Of a stretch of 64,000 bases of DNA, positions 47,861 to 61,608 are shown in pieces. Origin of the DNA: Panorpa germanica (lineage: Eukaryota; Arthropoda; Insecta; Mecoptera; Panorpidae); assembly GCA_963678705.1 (NCBI GenBank), contig OY783218.1, forward strand, positions 10,984,152 to 11,048,151. Reading direction: 5' to 3'. Numbering within the stretch: the stretch's first letter is position 1; every line of letters starts with the position of its first letter. The notes under the pieces were generated by a model that searched no databases, was not told the origin of the DNA, and was given only the letters and a program-made list of their open reading frames with translations. Made by a program: the position numbers and the translations under genes.

Positions 47861-50150
47861 CATTAAGTATTATATTACAAGTTGGTTCTGAAAAGAGGAA
47901 AATAATCTCGATTACTTATTTGTTTTGTGACGTATTATGCATATATCCATTAAAATTTACTTCAAGCGATTAATAAAAAAAATGTTCACGTATAATATGT
48001 TAAAGGATATGTAAAGTGGAAAGGTAATAGGATTAACATAAGAAAAAGGACTTGTAAAATTTTGTAGGTTATTAAACATTTTGTAGGCCGTCCTTATAAA
48101 TAATTATACGATTTGATTGATTATATTTATTTATTTAGAGATAATCTAGTATCGGTGTGTGTTTTTTTAAATTATTTTCCGCCCGGGAATTCCTTACGCG
48201 TGAAATCTTATGCGAATTTCTACAGGAAACGAGAACTAAATATCAGTGTGAGTTCAACAACATTAACACACAAAACATGAAGAAGTATATAAAAATAATT
48301 TTAAGAGCTAGATACTTATTGAGTTGGTAGCTTCACAGTTGTTCACATTGATTCAGCATATGGCGGCTTAGCTAATTTACATAGTCATTAATTAGTACTT
48401 CTAAAGACATTACACAACTTTTATTGTAGCAATATACCAACCGACCGACGGACCGTAACAAAAATATTCATAATTTAACTCTTTGTATTTAAAATGTTAG
48501 AAAATTGATAACATTTGTTTATTTTCTTAAAGTTGTTGTAATATTTAAATAAAGTAAATAACATTTTATATTCATATTTCTATAAAATAGTTGATGTAAG
48601 AGAGAGATAGATATACGTAATTAAATATAAACAATAGTTTCTGTGTGATGAGCTGTCAAAATAATTACATAACCTAACAATTTGTGTTAACATTACATTA
48701 AATTCCTTGTGGGTTATACTAATTAAACGTTGTCTTACTTGTCGTGGTGCGACGAAGGTGTACTTCACTAGTATGTACTCCTCATACTCTGTACAATGCA
48801 TGTCTATAATTAACCACGTATAATTAATGAAGATGGTAGCGCCATATATTTAGCAGTGCTGGATCTAGGAACTATGCCACTTGCATTTTAGTTAATTTGG
48901 ATATTACAAACAACCACAATGAAAAAATAAAATATTTTTAATATAAAATAAGCTTTTAAATAGAAAATTATTATTCATCAGATAGTTTATGAGCATGGTG
49001 ATCATATCGTAAAAGAAAACTGATAGATAGTAATAAGGAAATGATAATGTTACACTTGCTGTAATGATATAAGCAAATTGTGTTGTTAAGAAACGGGGAA
49101 ATCCCATTTATTGTCTTAAATGCAGTGCAAGCATTTCGTACTCATCGTTGGTAAACAATCCCACAGATATTATTCATTATCTATCAGACATTGTGCATCA
49201 AAAATTTGCAGACTCAGTGCCTTGTCTAATCTGGTGTGAACTGTAAACTGCATGGATTTGTTTATTTATATTATTAACAAATTATTTGCATATTACAGGC
49301 TTCTGTTCGTTTGATAAATTATATATTATATTATAGTAGCAACCAAACGGCTAATGAGAGTGCGCTCATTTTTTGACAAGCGTTAGTCTGTTATGTTATT
49401 TACAAGTTAAGTCACTTAAAGTTAAACATGGTTTTAATTATCTTTGATCCTTGCCCAAAATATTTAAAGATTATCAATAAAAGACTAGCTCTTTTTACTT
49501 AGTAACAATCTTTTCTTTAACTTAATAATTAGTTTTGACTTTTGGTGTTTGTTTAGAAAAGGTAACTGGATTCCTGAATCGGCATAACATGAGTAAGTTT
49601 TTATCTCATTTCGTGTCTAGAAATTTATTTTCACGGCTGCTGGTCAAAGACGAAGTTAATGTTTTTGCTGAGGATTTAAGTCAAAATTAAACCAGCAATG
49701 TTTCGTCTTTTACATAAGTCATCGACAAAATAATGTTTTAAGTAACTATTCACGATAGCGTAGAAATAAAAAAAACTAAAAGAAAGAGCCATGCAAGAAA
49801 AAGCTAGCACTAACAATGTTAAAAAAATGGAGTATTAAAAAAAATCTTTATACTGACGATATCTCGAAAACCATGCGATTTGTACTGAGGTCATGTTAGG
49901 CTTATTTAATCCGTCTGCGGCAGCGAATTCAAGCTTATATTCGTATGTATTCTATTAAATATACAAACAAAAGATCTTAGGTGAATGTATTTTGCATTTA
50001 TTTGATCGCATTTAAAAAATATATAAATAAATTTTCTATAAATAATAAAACGTAGTGTTATGCATTTCCATTTCGTATTTAGCTGTATTTAAGTAAGCAT
50101 GTAAGTCCTAATATCGGACAACATTTCTATTCGGGAATAAGTTAAATAAG
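47861..50150. other. Intergenic A/T-rich DNA
   Basis: No gene is recognised. Minus-strand short frames at 48580-48801 and 48904-49107 have no domain. A repeat-like motif at 49985-50090 matches the one near 36540-36660. Confidence 0.4.
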
Positions 50151-50157
50151 TACTATA

Positions 50158-50503
50158 TGAGGTCTGTTCAAAAAATAAGATCAAGGTAAAATTTCGCGGG
50201 CTACGTACATTCGATTATCGATTTTTTTATTTTGTTATGTTGGTACACTCGTCTCGAACATATGTTCACAGTTTTAGCTATATAGCACATTTAGTTTGTT
50301 TGTGAGAGTCATAAAAGTTAGAAGTGTTTTGCGTATTCGGCGATTTTCTGCTGTCGAAAAACAATGGATCAAAGAGTTTGCATATCAGAACTGCTTCGAG
50401 GATTGGAAAAAACGCTGGCACAAGTGTATTATATCTGAATTGATGAATAAATAAATATTTTTTGAGAAAAATGAAAATTCACCTTATTTTTGAACAGACA
50501 GTG
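50158..50503 (+). mobile_element. Mariner internal-deletion derivative, both ends present
   Basis: It is flanked by TA (50156-50157 and 50504-50505). The ends ggtctgttcaaaaaataag and cttatttttgaacagac are inverted repeats. The interior joins the 5' leader directly to the transposase C-terminus, NCFEDWKKRWHKCIISE, which is characteristic of mariner transposases. The DDD/DDE catalytic core is absent, so it depends on a transposase made elsewhere. Confidence 0.88.
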
Positions 50504-51377
50504 TATGTTAACTACTTTTTCCTGTTGAACACTCGTTTTTGATATATGTAGTCTTATCATAGAAATTCATTTTTTCCCGATGTAGAAATTTAGGTTTTTA
50601 CTGGATCGATAAAAGATAAGCAGATGATAAACGTGGTACATCTTGTAAAGGAAATTGTTACTGCAAATTGAATCAATAACAGATATTACATTACTTTAAG
50701 TTTACGAAAACATGTTGATTACATGACATGAGTCATGCGACATTCTCTAAAAGTTGTCAACCCCTTTTAGCAATAAATCATAAACCATGGTTATCATCTT
50801 GTTATCACTAGTACAACTACGACTATTAGACATTATTGAATTCTTGGACAATAAACAATTTCAAAAGATTTTTACGATCGTTTAATTCTGGTAAATGATT
50901 TAAATTTCTTTACCAATAAAAATTTATTTAATATTCTACATCATAAATAAAATTATGTTGTTAAATTCTTTGAATTATTATTGACGGTAACCTTTAACGT
51001 GACCTTTATGTGAATTGATAATATTCTTATCGTTCACAAGTTTTTGATGTTGCTTACCGGCTTAACATTTTTATTTGCATTTTAATATGATTCAGGAATG
51101 TTTAAAATATATTTTATTTTTACTATGGTACTTCATTCTTATAAGGAAAACGTATTATCATAGAAAGTTTGAGATGGCAGCACTAACAATTCACTGCCAC
51201 GGACACTGTACCGCCTAATCTATAAGCACTGCGCGTGTACTGTAATGCATTTGTATTTTACAATTATTCAATGGTAAAGGATTAATACCGTCAAAATAGC
51301 ATGACCGCCACAGGCTGTCAACATCGACCCGCCCCTATTGGAAAACTCTTTTTATATTTATTTGTTTATTTGACATT

Positions 51378-51870
51378 TTATAATTCTATTTTACAAATTT
51401 CTAAATATTTAAATAATTCACTAATTAATTTTGAATCACATAATAAAAATTTAGTATTAACAGGAAAAGTTTTAATCACATCTAATATTTCACCTTTGAA
51501 TTTTGATCTTTTTAAACTATAATTTATGCATTCAAATATAATATGATCCAAAGATCCTTCTTCACCACATTGACATCTATCGTCGGATTTAATATTAATT
51601 TTGTACAGGTGAGCTGGAGTTTTACAATGATTACTTTTGATTCTGATTATAGTTGATATAATTTTGCAGGACTCATTTCTAAACCTACTTAAATATGGAT
51701 GTAACATATAATAATCTCTTCATTTTAACTGACTTTTGAAATCTTGGTTTCTCAAATTGAAGTTTAATTCTTTGATATACAAAATTTTATATGAAGGTAA
51801 TTTCACTTTCATCTCAATTTCCAAATTTATTGATTCCTTTCCCGATTTGTCCGCAATTTCATTCTCTTTA
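51378..51870 (-). pseudogene. Non-LTR retrotransposon, RNase H end and zinc-knuckle remnant
   Basis: The minus strand reads NEIADKSGKESI (end of an RNase H domain), a middle part with an in-frame TGA before RDYYMLHPYLSRF, then IISTIIRIKSNHCKTP and 'CQCGEEGSLDHIIFEC', the CxC..HxxxxC knuckle that closes the RNase H-bearing LINE ORF2 (I/R1/Jockey-like). The remaining open stretch is 109 codons. Upstream reverse transcriptase is absent. Confidence 0.8.
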
Positions 51871-51977
51871 TTACTAAAATTATTATGTAAAAATATGTTA
51901 AGCTTTGATTAATAATTTAATTTAATGTTGAATAATTTTTTGCACATTAAACTTTAATTAATAAGATTACGATTATG

Positions 51978-52222
51978 TCTATACATAATCAATTTAACTT
52001 GATAACAACCAAACCCAGGAAGTATAATTTTGGTCCTGTGATCAAACCGGAAGATACATGCTGTCAGGAATTTGAGCTAGGGATCTAAAATTCTTCACGA
52101 GACTGTAGGTAACGGTATAACAATATTAAAAACATCATAAAACCATTTTGCTATTTTCAATCTATTTTGAAAATGTCTTTTCCTTAGACACTACTTATAA
52201 TTTACAACACTGCATTATTTTC
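51978..52222 (-). repeat. Inverted duplication, left arm (SINE-containing)
   Basis: About 245 bp nearly identical to the reverse complement of 57951-58193. The part to about 52090 is SINE-like, and the remainder (accattttgctattttcaat and onward) is not found in the other SINE copies. Few differences are visible by eye. Confidence 0.82.
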
Positions 52223-55200
52223 CGGAATTTTCCAACAATTTTTTTCACGTTTAGTGACACTGCTATATCAATAACTCATATTCATAGCTCATGGAAATTT
52301 CTCGTACAGTTCGTATATTCCTCTGCGCTTTATTCATAGTGCCTTGTTGTTTCATAGAGGATAGAGGAAAGGGTAATTCAGGAGAGTAGGAAGGGTGGGA
52401 GGTAATAATAATAATACACTACGGTGTAAAGTTGGTTTATCAAGATGGGAATTGAAAAATATTAGCTCATATATTAATAAAATAAAATGTAGACAGTACA
52501 TGCAACATTGTAATTAAGTACACTGTAATGTCAAAAGGTTAAAGATAATTACAGTGATTATTATACAACAGGTAAAATGTAAGTGTATGAGAAATATTTT
52601 AAATAAAAATTATTCATATTTTTATCTAAGATTTTCAGGTTAAAGTAACGTATTTTCTAATGTTTAGTAAATAAAGTTATTAAAGTTGTAGAAAAGAGTA
52701 CTTGCACTAACTAACGGGTTCTTACTATAGTTCAAATTACGAGAGATCGCAAGTGACTCATGCACTCATGAAAAAGCATTGTGGAGAAACTTCACCATCG
52801 CATTGCTTGAGCTTGAACTCTTTCGAACTAAATTTTGAAATATTTTTAAATACATTTGTAAATTATCTATTTATTTTATCAAAAAAATGTTTAAATAGAA
52901 AATGTAGTACGTTAAATATTCTTTTAAACGATATAAGATTTGTTTATGTACTATGATACGTTTAAGAAATATGAGCAAAATTGTAAGTATATGTGCTCGT
53001 TGTTGAAGGTCATCCGCTGTTTTAAATCATTACTAATTTTCAATGAAGAGGTTTACTTTAGAGCGGTGTGGGCACAAATTGTAGTAAATAAGATTGATAA
53101 TAATTATTTTTATCTTAGAACACATTGGTAAGTAGGTATTGAAAAAACTGTTCAGCTAGTTTTTAATATGGTGGCTTAAATTATCAAAAGTAAAAGTTAA
53201 TGTTTGGACTTTCAAATTAGTCAGATAACTTAGTTTATCAGCTTCTCCGCTAATTTTCCGCATTAAGTAATTTAGAGACATATTTTTGAAAGTTGTGCAA
53301 ATTTTCCGCTCTTGTACCTCCGAGTTGTGGCGGCCCTGGATAAAGCAAGTTCGTTATTGACACCAGCATATTTCACAAGTGAGTCATAACATAATTATTT
53401 ATTTACTAAAGATTTGTATCAATTTTTAATTCTCTTATAAACAATACTGGGGAGTGTTTCTGCGTTCTCATGGCTGCCGGCTGGAGCTGTGTCAGACACT
53501 GTACCACTTTGAGGTAAGTTTTTACCTGGGGGTCCTTGTCTTGTTGTTAGAAGCAAGGAATTAACCCAGATAAATCCTTTCCTTAATGGTATTTGCGTGG
53601 GTTAGGCCCAGTTTAATTTTAATCTGTTGAATCTATTTAGTCTGCAGGAACAGGACTTAATATGTAAGATAATAGGTTTCAAATCCGCTTGTGTTACGTA
53701 AACACTTTAAGGAATTAGAAATACATTGCTTCCATTTTTGGAGTGATAAAATGACAGATATAGAGATTTGTTGTATATATTTAAAAAAGGTATATGCGGG
53801 TTTCTAAATATGTTTAATAATGTTTTATTTTAAAATATATTTACGAAGATATTATCAATATCATTAAAAAGGATAATATTACTTATTCTAAACGTAGTTA
53901 CATGTATTTAAATAAAAATTGACAGGCAACAAATAAAACTTCTTATACATAATTGATCTTCCCAAGTCGAAATTTTAGACCTATTCCTCCTAACTCCTAA
54001 AATGGATCTTTGCCCCTCTTTTTGTCCTGAAAACAGTAACGTGAACCGCGTCTCATACTAAACACTATTATATGACCCTCGCTTGATCCTAAATTAAATC
54101 ATGATTCACGTCTTATTATAAGCCTGAGCTATTTTATTACTGCTTGAACCTCATTTAAACCTGAGGTGGACAAAAAGAATGTTAAGAAATGTATTTATAT
54201 CTGTACGACATGGATTTTATTGTTAAGGGATGAATATGAATTACTGAGTTAGAGAGAGATAGATAGATGCACCTCAGTTTAAAAAAATTAAAATTGTTAA
54301 ATTCTTGTAAGGACATTAGTTTACTACCCTAAACACAACAATCGTAAACCTACAGCCTTGACAGTGTAATACCATTTAAAAAAAGTAAGGGTATGTCCAA
54401 CAATACCACAACAAGGAACAATAAAAATAAATACAATACAAAAACATACAAATTGCTGTTCATAAAATTTCGGCAAAACGTCAAAGTCAAGATTAAAAAT
54501 GTATAGAAAAAAAGGATTACGTATTGTTTAAATAAGAAATAAGGGAGAAAAAGGATCAAAATAATGTCCAAATGATTAAAAAAGCGTTAAGAGCACGTCC
54601 CAGCGTGTTTAGACGACAGGGAGTGTAAAGACAGACGATATTGGCCGGAGATAGTGGCCAAGATAAGAAAGAGAAAGGACAATAGAAGAACTGGAGCGTA
54701 ACATAAGAAGGGCACGCACCATTCGTGTGAAGTTGGTAACAGTAGGACAACGGATACGTCGAAGGACCACCCTCGAATAAAGTTGTTAATAGCGGACTTG
54801 AACCATGATTTGTCAAAGATATATACTGGACATTTTATTCCATATTAAACAGATTTAAAAACTATCCAAAGAGTAATTAAAATTAGTAAAAATGAAATGA
54901 GATACGTTAAAAACACGTAACCCTGTGTAGCGGGAAATATGCAAGATGAAAATTGGTTTTGTCTACGACTATAATTTAATAATTAAGAATTTAAAAAATG
55001 TATAATAAATTTTATCTTAAAAATAAAACGAGTCTAATCTGAAATTCACTTATACTTGCTGTATACTATCACACGATACACAAAGAAAGTTTATTAATAA
55101 AATACTTGAAAATATATTAAAAATACTTATATTTTAATTAATTTTCATATTACTTTTATTAATATTTCATTTAATATTTTAAATTAACTCTTCCATAATG

Positions 55201-57950
55201 AAAATATTATATCAGTACCTCAGATACCTGACTAGAGTATAAAAGAGATAAAAAAAATATAATGAAAATATGTTGGAACTTGATGAACAAACTAACTTAC
55301 TAAGAAAACATTGTTATGAACCACCGGCAACAAGGCAACTCGCTGAGCTGCAACTGCAACTCGCACAGCATCTTATTCTTAGCTTAGTTACATTAGCTGT
55401 ATCATTACAGAGATGCAGTGCCGTTACAAGGAGTTACGGTTGGGGTTCTATGTTTTACTTAAATACAGGAACAGTAGTAGTTGTATTTGTTCAGTTCAGA
55501 TTGAAGTAAATATTGTCCTTAATATGCGTATGGCGAAAATAGATCCTAAAGTTTCGTGAAATAGAGATATGTTTGTTAGAACAATTCACAAATGGTTTTT
55601 ATAAAGGCTTACAAATGTACTTTAAGGACCTAGTTTTTGTAGATTAGATAATTAAAGAATTAATATTTTGTTTCATAATTTATGTTTTATATATTACAAG
55701 AAAAAAGTTGCCTATTTAGAAAGTTTTTTTTGTAAATTCATCATTCATAATTCACTTTTCAGATCATTATAGTCAACTTGATCAATGCACATATATCACA
55801 ATGTTATAAAATTGTAATTTTAAATAAACTAAAATAATTATTTAAAGTACCTTTTTAAAACTCTCTTGAACCTGCTTTACCGACGCCATTGGATTTTAAG
55901 GTATTATTCAGTATATACATATTATAATATAAAGTATGAAATTTTTTATAAATAATTACAGTAGATAAATAATTAAATACTTTAACAATTATGATAAAAG
56001 TCAAATACAATACATAATTATCGAATCAAAAAAACTGGTAGCTTATTTTTTCATTACTTTAATAACACTGTAGCTGCAATATACAACAGAGCTGATGTTA
56101 TAAGAGTCTGCGACACCAGGTGTAGAGACAAATTGTTCAATCTGGTTTATTGGCAGAGCGCAGAGTATTATTACAGCAAACAAAACCGAGGTGACTATAA
56201 AGTATTAAACTAAGAAAGTATATCTAATTTTTCAGACTTTTTAATCTCACTGTAATAATTATTAATGAAGTTAATATACCATTGATAATGATCATTATTC
56301 ATATTTATTTTAAATATTTGTTAATAAGTTAGGCGTGAATTGATATTGAGAAAGTGTAAGTGGTATTAGTTTTTTAAAGATACATTAAAGCGGAAAATGT
56401 TGCAATACTAAGACTAACATTAAGAGAAAGATCATTAATTATCAGCTTAAGAAGGCAAGGGACTGGACTGGACTGACAAGTATAGATTTACAATGATTGA
56501 AGAGTGAGATCTTCATCAATGACATCGGCCCGGCATAAAAGAAATGAAATTACTTCTTTTTCAAGAGACGTTAAAAATCTTTCACTAATATAATAATTTA
56601 TCAAGAAAAGTTATTTATTTTGTACAAATAGTTTTATTAATATCAGAAATCATAAATTTACGTCGAATGATAGTTTCTGCTATGTTAACTTAGTAATTTT
56701 ATGTGAAAGTTTTTAACTTTTCTTTTAAGTTTGTAACTTTTTGATAAGAAACCTTACATATACGTAACGGTAAAAATATTAATCGTTCAAAAATGAGCGT
56801 ATATTTTTTGTGAGACTCCCGTGCCTTCTTAAACTAATTAAGACAAAACGCATTACCATTAAGCAGCTTCGTTCATTGTTTAAATAATTTAGAAAGGTAC
56901 ATTTCTAATAAGATAGTGTTTGGTTTGTAACAGTTAAAATGTTATGAATTAGTTATGCTAATTGGCTAAACAAATATTTACAAACTCACCCACGAGTAGT
57001 CCCGATGTCCCACGAAGATTTCCGAAAAACCTGGAAGAAAAAAAAAGGATTTTTATTTTAAATATAATAAAAATATATGTTAGCTTATATTTTAATTAGG
57101 TTAAACCTAAAAGAAACATTAAAGTGTAAATTTTAACACCACGCTTAAAATGAAAAAAATAATATTATTTATAAACTGAAATACAGAGAAGAACCGACCC
57201 TTTCATAAACTTAATATTCATTAAATTAAAAAAGAAGATATATTTAGTGACACCCAGTGGTTTTACTTTCATTGTTTTCACTTCCCAACAAGGTTTTCGC
57301 AGTTATTGGCAGTTGCTGCTGCTACACTGTATATAATACGACGTTAAATTCGTTTAAATTACATTGTTAATCCATGGAACTAAATTAGATCGGATGCGTA
57401 ACCTTTGATCTCACAACAGGGTCAATTTTTGCAAATAAAAATTATTTATCTCGAATGCAGGTCAAGACATGGCAGCTGGTTTTTATAAACATGTTATAAA
57501 ATTAGATATTACTGATTTTCTTTAACAATAAATAAAAAGTATTAAATAATAAGTATGTAGTATAATTAGTAATTGGTTGTACGTTAAGATATTTATGTTT
57601 TAGAATGTAGTAATTTTTTCCTCAATTGTGTTTAACTTAGTTTTTGATAATTAATCCGCAAGTTGTTACAAATAGTTCGAATCTTGTGCATGAGAAGGAA
57701 AGAGAGTGAATGAATGAGAGACAAATATATTTGACGTAAAATAAATTGGTATATTTTATCGCATTTTTTTAAAACGTAAAGTTGAATATTTTATTAAAAA
57801 TGAACGTGTCACTTTGCACATAGATAGTAACTTTGCTTGTACAGACTTCGACAAAAGTTTTTGCTTAGTTATAAATCGTTCCAGATGCAATTCAACTTTT
57901 GTAACACAATTTTGTAGCACGACAACTTTCTTAACGGAATACTAGGAACT
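52223..57950. other. Intergenic DNA, 5.7 kb
   Basis: No gene is firmly supported. A possible short exon is noted at 53470-53513. Open frames at 54350-54816 (minus) and 55270-55509 (plus) have no recognised domain; the latter lies in GC-richer DNA and may be a transposon piece. Most of the rest is A/T-rich. Confidence 0.4.
53470..53513 (+). CDS. Speculative first coding exon
   Basis: An ATG with G at +4 (ctcATGG) begins a GC-rich 44-nt stretch encoding MAAGWSCVRHCTTL that ends at a strong donor, gag|gtaagt. No downstream exon was found. It may equally be transposon sequence with a chance donor. Confidence 0.15.
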
Positions 57951-58193
57951 GAAAATAATGCAGTGTTGTAAATTATAAGTAGTGTCTAAGGAAAAGACAT
58001 TTTCAAAATAGATTGAAAATAGCAAAATGGTTTTATGATGTTCTTAATATTGTTATACGGTTACCTACAGTCTGGTGAAGAATTTTAGATCCCTAGCTCA
58101 AATTCCTGACAGCATGTATCTTCCGGTTTGATCACAGGACCAAAATTACTCTTCCTGGGTTTGGTTGTTATCAAGTTAAATTGATTATGTATA
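57951..58193 (+). repeat. Inverted duplication, right arm (SINE-containing)
   Basis: Reverse-complement partner of 51978-52222. Visible differences are a few single-base changes, such as the tctggtgaagaa versus ttcttcacgaga junction and a two-base change near ttactcttcctgggt. Confidence 0.82.
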
Positions 58194-60672
58194 TTGATCC
58201 AATCTATATGATCTATATATAGGATATGATTTCTAATCATTTTATTTATTGAAATTATGACATAATTATGAACGAAGACTAAGCCGAAACACTTTTTTCA
58301 TTTTCATTTAACCGAAAACAAAAATTTCTAATACCGATTTCACAAACTGAAGTTACCAAAATTAGATTTTGATTGAATGAAGAAAACAATAAAAAATCTA
58401 AGTAAATTAAGTAAATAATTATTATTTTCAATGGTAAATTTGTAAAGGTCAATAATACTGTTAAACCATCTCGGACCTTCTTGAAAATGTTTTTTTAATA
58501 TGTAGCAAAAGAAGAAGAAACAAAAATTATGTTTCTGGTCTGAACAAAAACGAATCGAATAATATCAGTTTTCAGTCGATTCTTTTAAAACAATTTTATT
58601 TTTAAAATAGACTTTCTTATAAATATAAATAATGTGAAATGAGGTGTAAGGCGTTATGAAATCGCGTTATAAGGGGGATTTTGTCATAAAAAAACCAATA
58701 ACTACGAGAAGCATATCCACTGTTTTTTCAAAGCCATGTACCAGGTATGTTTTAATAAAATTCTTCAAGCGGGAAAGATACAACAAAAGCCCAAAAAGGT
58801 GTAAAATAAGACATCACATTTTTGTGTTACCGTAACAAAATGGGAGCTTAATGAAATCGTTCTAGCGTTAGTTCTCGCGTTCTAGTGAATTCGTAAGGTG
58901 GCAGAAGGCTTTATACTCGGTAAGTCCGTATAGGGCGGAATATAGGAGTTAGGACCTCCTACCGCGAACAAATACTTTCAAAATACGTGACGTATTACCA
59001 GCATCACGTTTCATAAATTATACACTGTTAAATATTGCCTTGTTATATGTAGAACTAATTATATTAGAATAATTTAAAGACAATTCTTTTTTATCAGGTC
59101 TTGGTTTATTAAGTTAACTTATTAAAAATGTAACTGAGATGCTTAGTTGGTTAAACTGCAGTTATGTTCGACTAGAACCACCAGTGAAGAACACATATTT
59201 GGTTCTTGTCCATGCAGCCAAAACTAAGTCATCCAAATCAGTATCTTAGATTGCATCATTTACATAAGAACAATCATTTTAAAACAAATGTGTTTTTGTA
59301 CCAACCATTTGGAACTAAAACAATATACATTTATTTATCCAACTACTAACTAAGGCTAACATTTTTTATCGTCAGAGTTGACAGATGTTGCTTTGTCTTC
59401 ATTGAGTCGCGGTGTGTTTTATATCATGGTATTTTTCTTTGTTGCGTTAAATTTACTTCCGTTTTTTGTCTCTCTTGTGCGTTGAATCTGGTTTAAGAGA
59501 AAACCACGCACTCAAATCATTAGTTAAGTTAAAGGTCTGGACACGAACTCGTATTCAGTTTTTTTTAAATTTGACAGTCACACATGTGACTGTCTGTACA
59601 CGAATATGTTTGATTGCATAAATCTCCCCTCCAAATGTTTGGGTGTTCAATTCGCATAGATATTTGTATTTCTTTAGTTAGTAAAACAGAACTCACTGTG
59701 CATATTATTAAGTTATTATAAAATTAGATATAAAGCAATTGACAATTTAAATAACAAACTTTAAATGTCGTTTCTTTGATTTCAGGTAAGATAGTATGAT
59801 TTAAGTTAAACATTGTAATTATTATAATGTGTATGTAAATTACAAAAATAAAAGTCTTTTATTTCAAAGCAACACATAACTTTGATTAAGAAATTACAAT
59901 TCCTTATAAAATTGGAAAGATTGTTTTATATGTATAAATACTGAAGACGTACTTAGTATACAGTCTAAAAAAAAAATCTTATCAATTTTCGAAACAATTT
60001 CTAGGAGTATTTGTCGTGCATATAAATGTATTAGTAGTAAGACAATATTGTAGTCAAAGACTTAGTTCCTTTTCAGGTTAAGCTTCTTTAGTTACAACTT
60101 TAGCAAAACTGATTGATGATAAGAACAAATCTTTCACCAATTTCGGTCAGAAAATCTATATGAACCGGCGGGATGCCCCAAACACAGCAATCTGTGACTC
60201 AACCTAAATTTGATAGCAGAAGAAGAAGAAGAAGAAGAAGCTCATCACTGAAATTTCATTTTAAATAATCATGAACAAAAAAATCTGTTTTCATAATTAA
60301 TGACTCAATACTTTTTGTTCCCTTGATATAATAATACATTAAGAAGATTTCAGATTGGGCGTAACTAAAAAGGAAATAAAAAAGATTATCCCATTGTTTA
60401 TTTTTTAATAATTAAAATTTAAATTAGGTAATAAAACTGTACCCCTCTTGTTTTTGTATCAGAATCAAACGGAAGGTGATTAATGAGCGTGTTAACGGAA
60501 TGTAGTGCGCGAGGGGGAGGAGAGAGGGGTTTGGGAGGTGCGATTGAAGAAAGTGGTAGGGTTGTTTTAAATTAGAAGATTTATAAAGAAAAGAAGATTG
60601 TATGAAGTTATGTAGATAGGAAGCAAAACTGATAATTTTTAAAATATAGTATTTATCTAACTTAATAAAAGC
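58194..60672. other. Intergenic A/T-rich DNA
   Basis: No gene is recognised. A trinucleotide AGA microsatellite lies at about 60219-60241. GC-richer bits near 58850-58970 have no usable frame. Confidence 0.4.
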
Positions 60673-60771
60673 TATAGTCCAAAGCACGATAGTTCGGCGG
60701 CGTCTTATACTTAAAAAAAGGTTATAAGAGCGGTATAAATCTATAATACGATAATGAATAAAAAATAAGGG
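60673..60771. repeat. Family H element, interrupted half
   Basis: The sequence gatagttcggcggcgtctta...ggttataagagcggtataaa matches the reverse complement of the right half of 15071-15287. It stops where the BEL/Pao LTR begins, which indicates the LTR element inserted into it or truncated it. Confidence 0.65.
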
Positions 60772-61353
60772 TGTTAAGAAGTAGTATCTGGCCTAGAAGG
60801 ACCAAATGTTACTAAGCAGATCGTGCGTATTTTCAGCACTACGCTTGGTTGACAATTCTTGAGGGGCAAGCACAGGAAATTAAAGATCTTCACTTAAATT
60901 TTATATAACGATTCACTTGTTTATTGGATCTAATTTAAATCACAAGTTTTGAATAACAATAAATAATAATTAACACTTAAACTATAACTAATAATAAATA
61001 TAACTAAATATAGATAATGACAAAGTAACATGTAGTAAGAGACGTAATAGTAAAAAGACGAGTAGCTAGTAAAGCAACTAATAAATAGTAAAGAGCCGAG
61101 CGTAAATAGCGACTAATAAAATGTAAAGAGCGAGCACTGATAACAGTGCAGTCACTTATATAGGCCAGCAAAAGAAGAAGGGATTGTGACCAGCTGTGAT
61201 CTGGTTGATAAAAGAGATCTCTGGTGGCGCAAATATAAATGAATTTGTCACAAAACAATAAATAATTTGAAATTTGACAAATACGTTAGAAAAAATAAAT
61301 TTGGCAACATTTTGCTGCTTAAAGGAGCAAAATGTGTGTTCTAAAATTAACCA
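60772..61353 (-). mobile_element. BEL/Pao-type LTR (3' LTR of the gag-bearing element)
   Basis: About 582 bp running, on the minus strand, from TGGTTAATTTTAG to CTTCTTAACA, with TG...CA ends and short inverted termini. It contains a TATA-like cctatataagtgactgc (61155-61171 region), and AATAAA on the minus strand near 60920. A purine-rich ccgccgggagca lies just before it on the minus strand, like a polypurine tract. No second LTR is found to 64000. Confidence 0.65.
61156..61163 (-). promoter_or_regulatory. TATA box of the LTR
   Basis: Minus-strand TATATAAG followed about 20 bp later by a cagtgctcgctc-like start region. This is consistent with an LTR promoter directing transcription away from the gag-like frame if this is the 3' LTR. 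Confidence 0.45.
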
Positions 61354-61608
61354 TGCTCCCGGCGGTGACGAAATTTATTTATATAAACGAATTGAGGCAA
61401 CATGTATTGAATAAAGAATTCATTAAAATAAAATTACAAGTAAACATTTTACATACAAAACTTATAACTATATAATAAATTCTAATAGAGTGAGCTTCTC
61501 CACTTCCACTTATGTGAGTGGAAGATCTGGTGTTCTGTCTCCAAGTCTTCATATTATCAGTAATGTTGAAGTTGCATGGTGATGACAAACTTGCTGATGA
61601 AGTAACTG

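Noticed and set aside
54350..54816. Minus-strand frames of 73 and 86 codons
   Set aside because: No domain recognised; hydrophobic translation is expected from the composition.
60219..60241. AGA repeat as a CRISPR-like or functional array
   Set aside because: It is a simple trinucleotide microsatellite without spacers.
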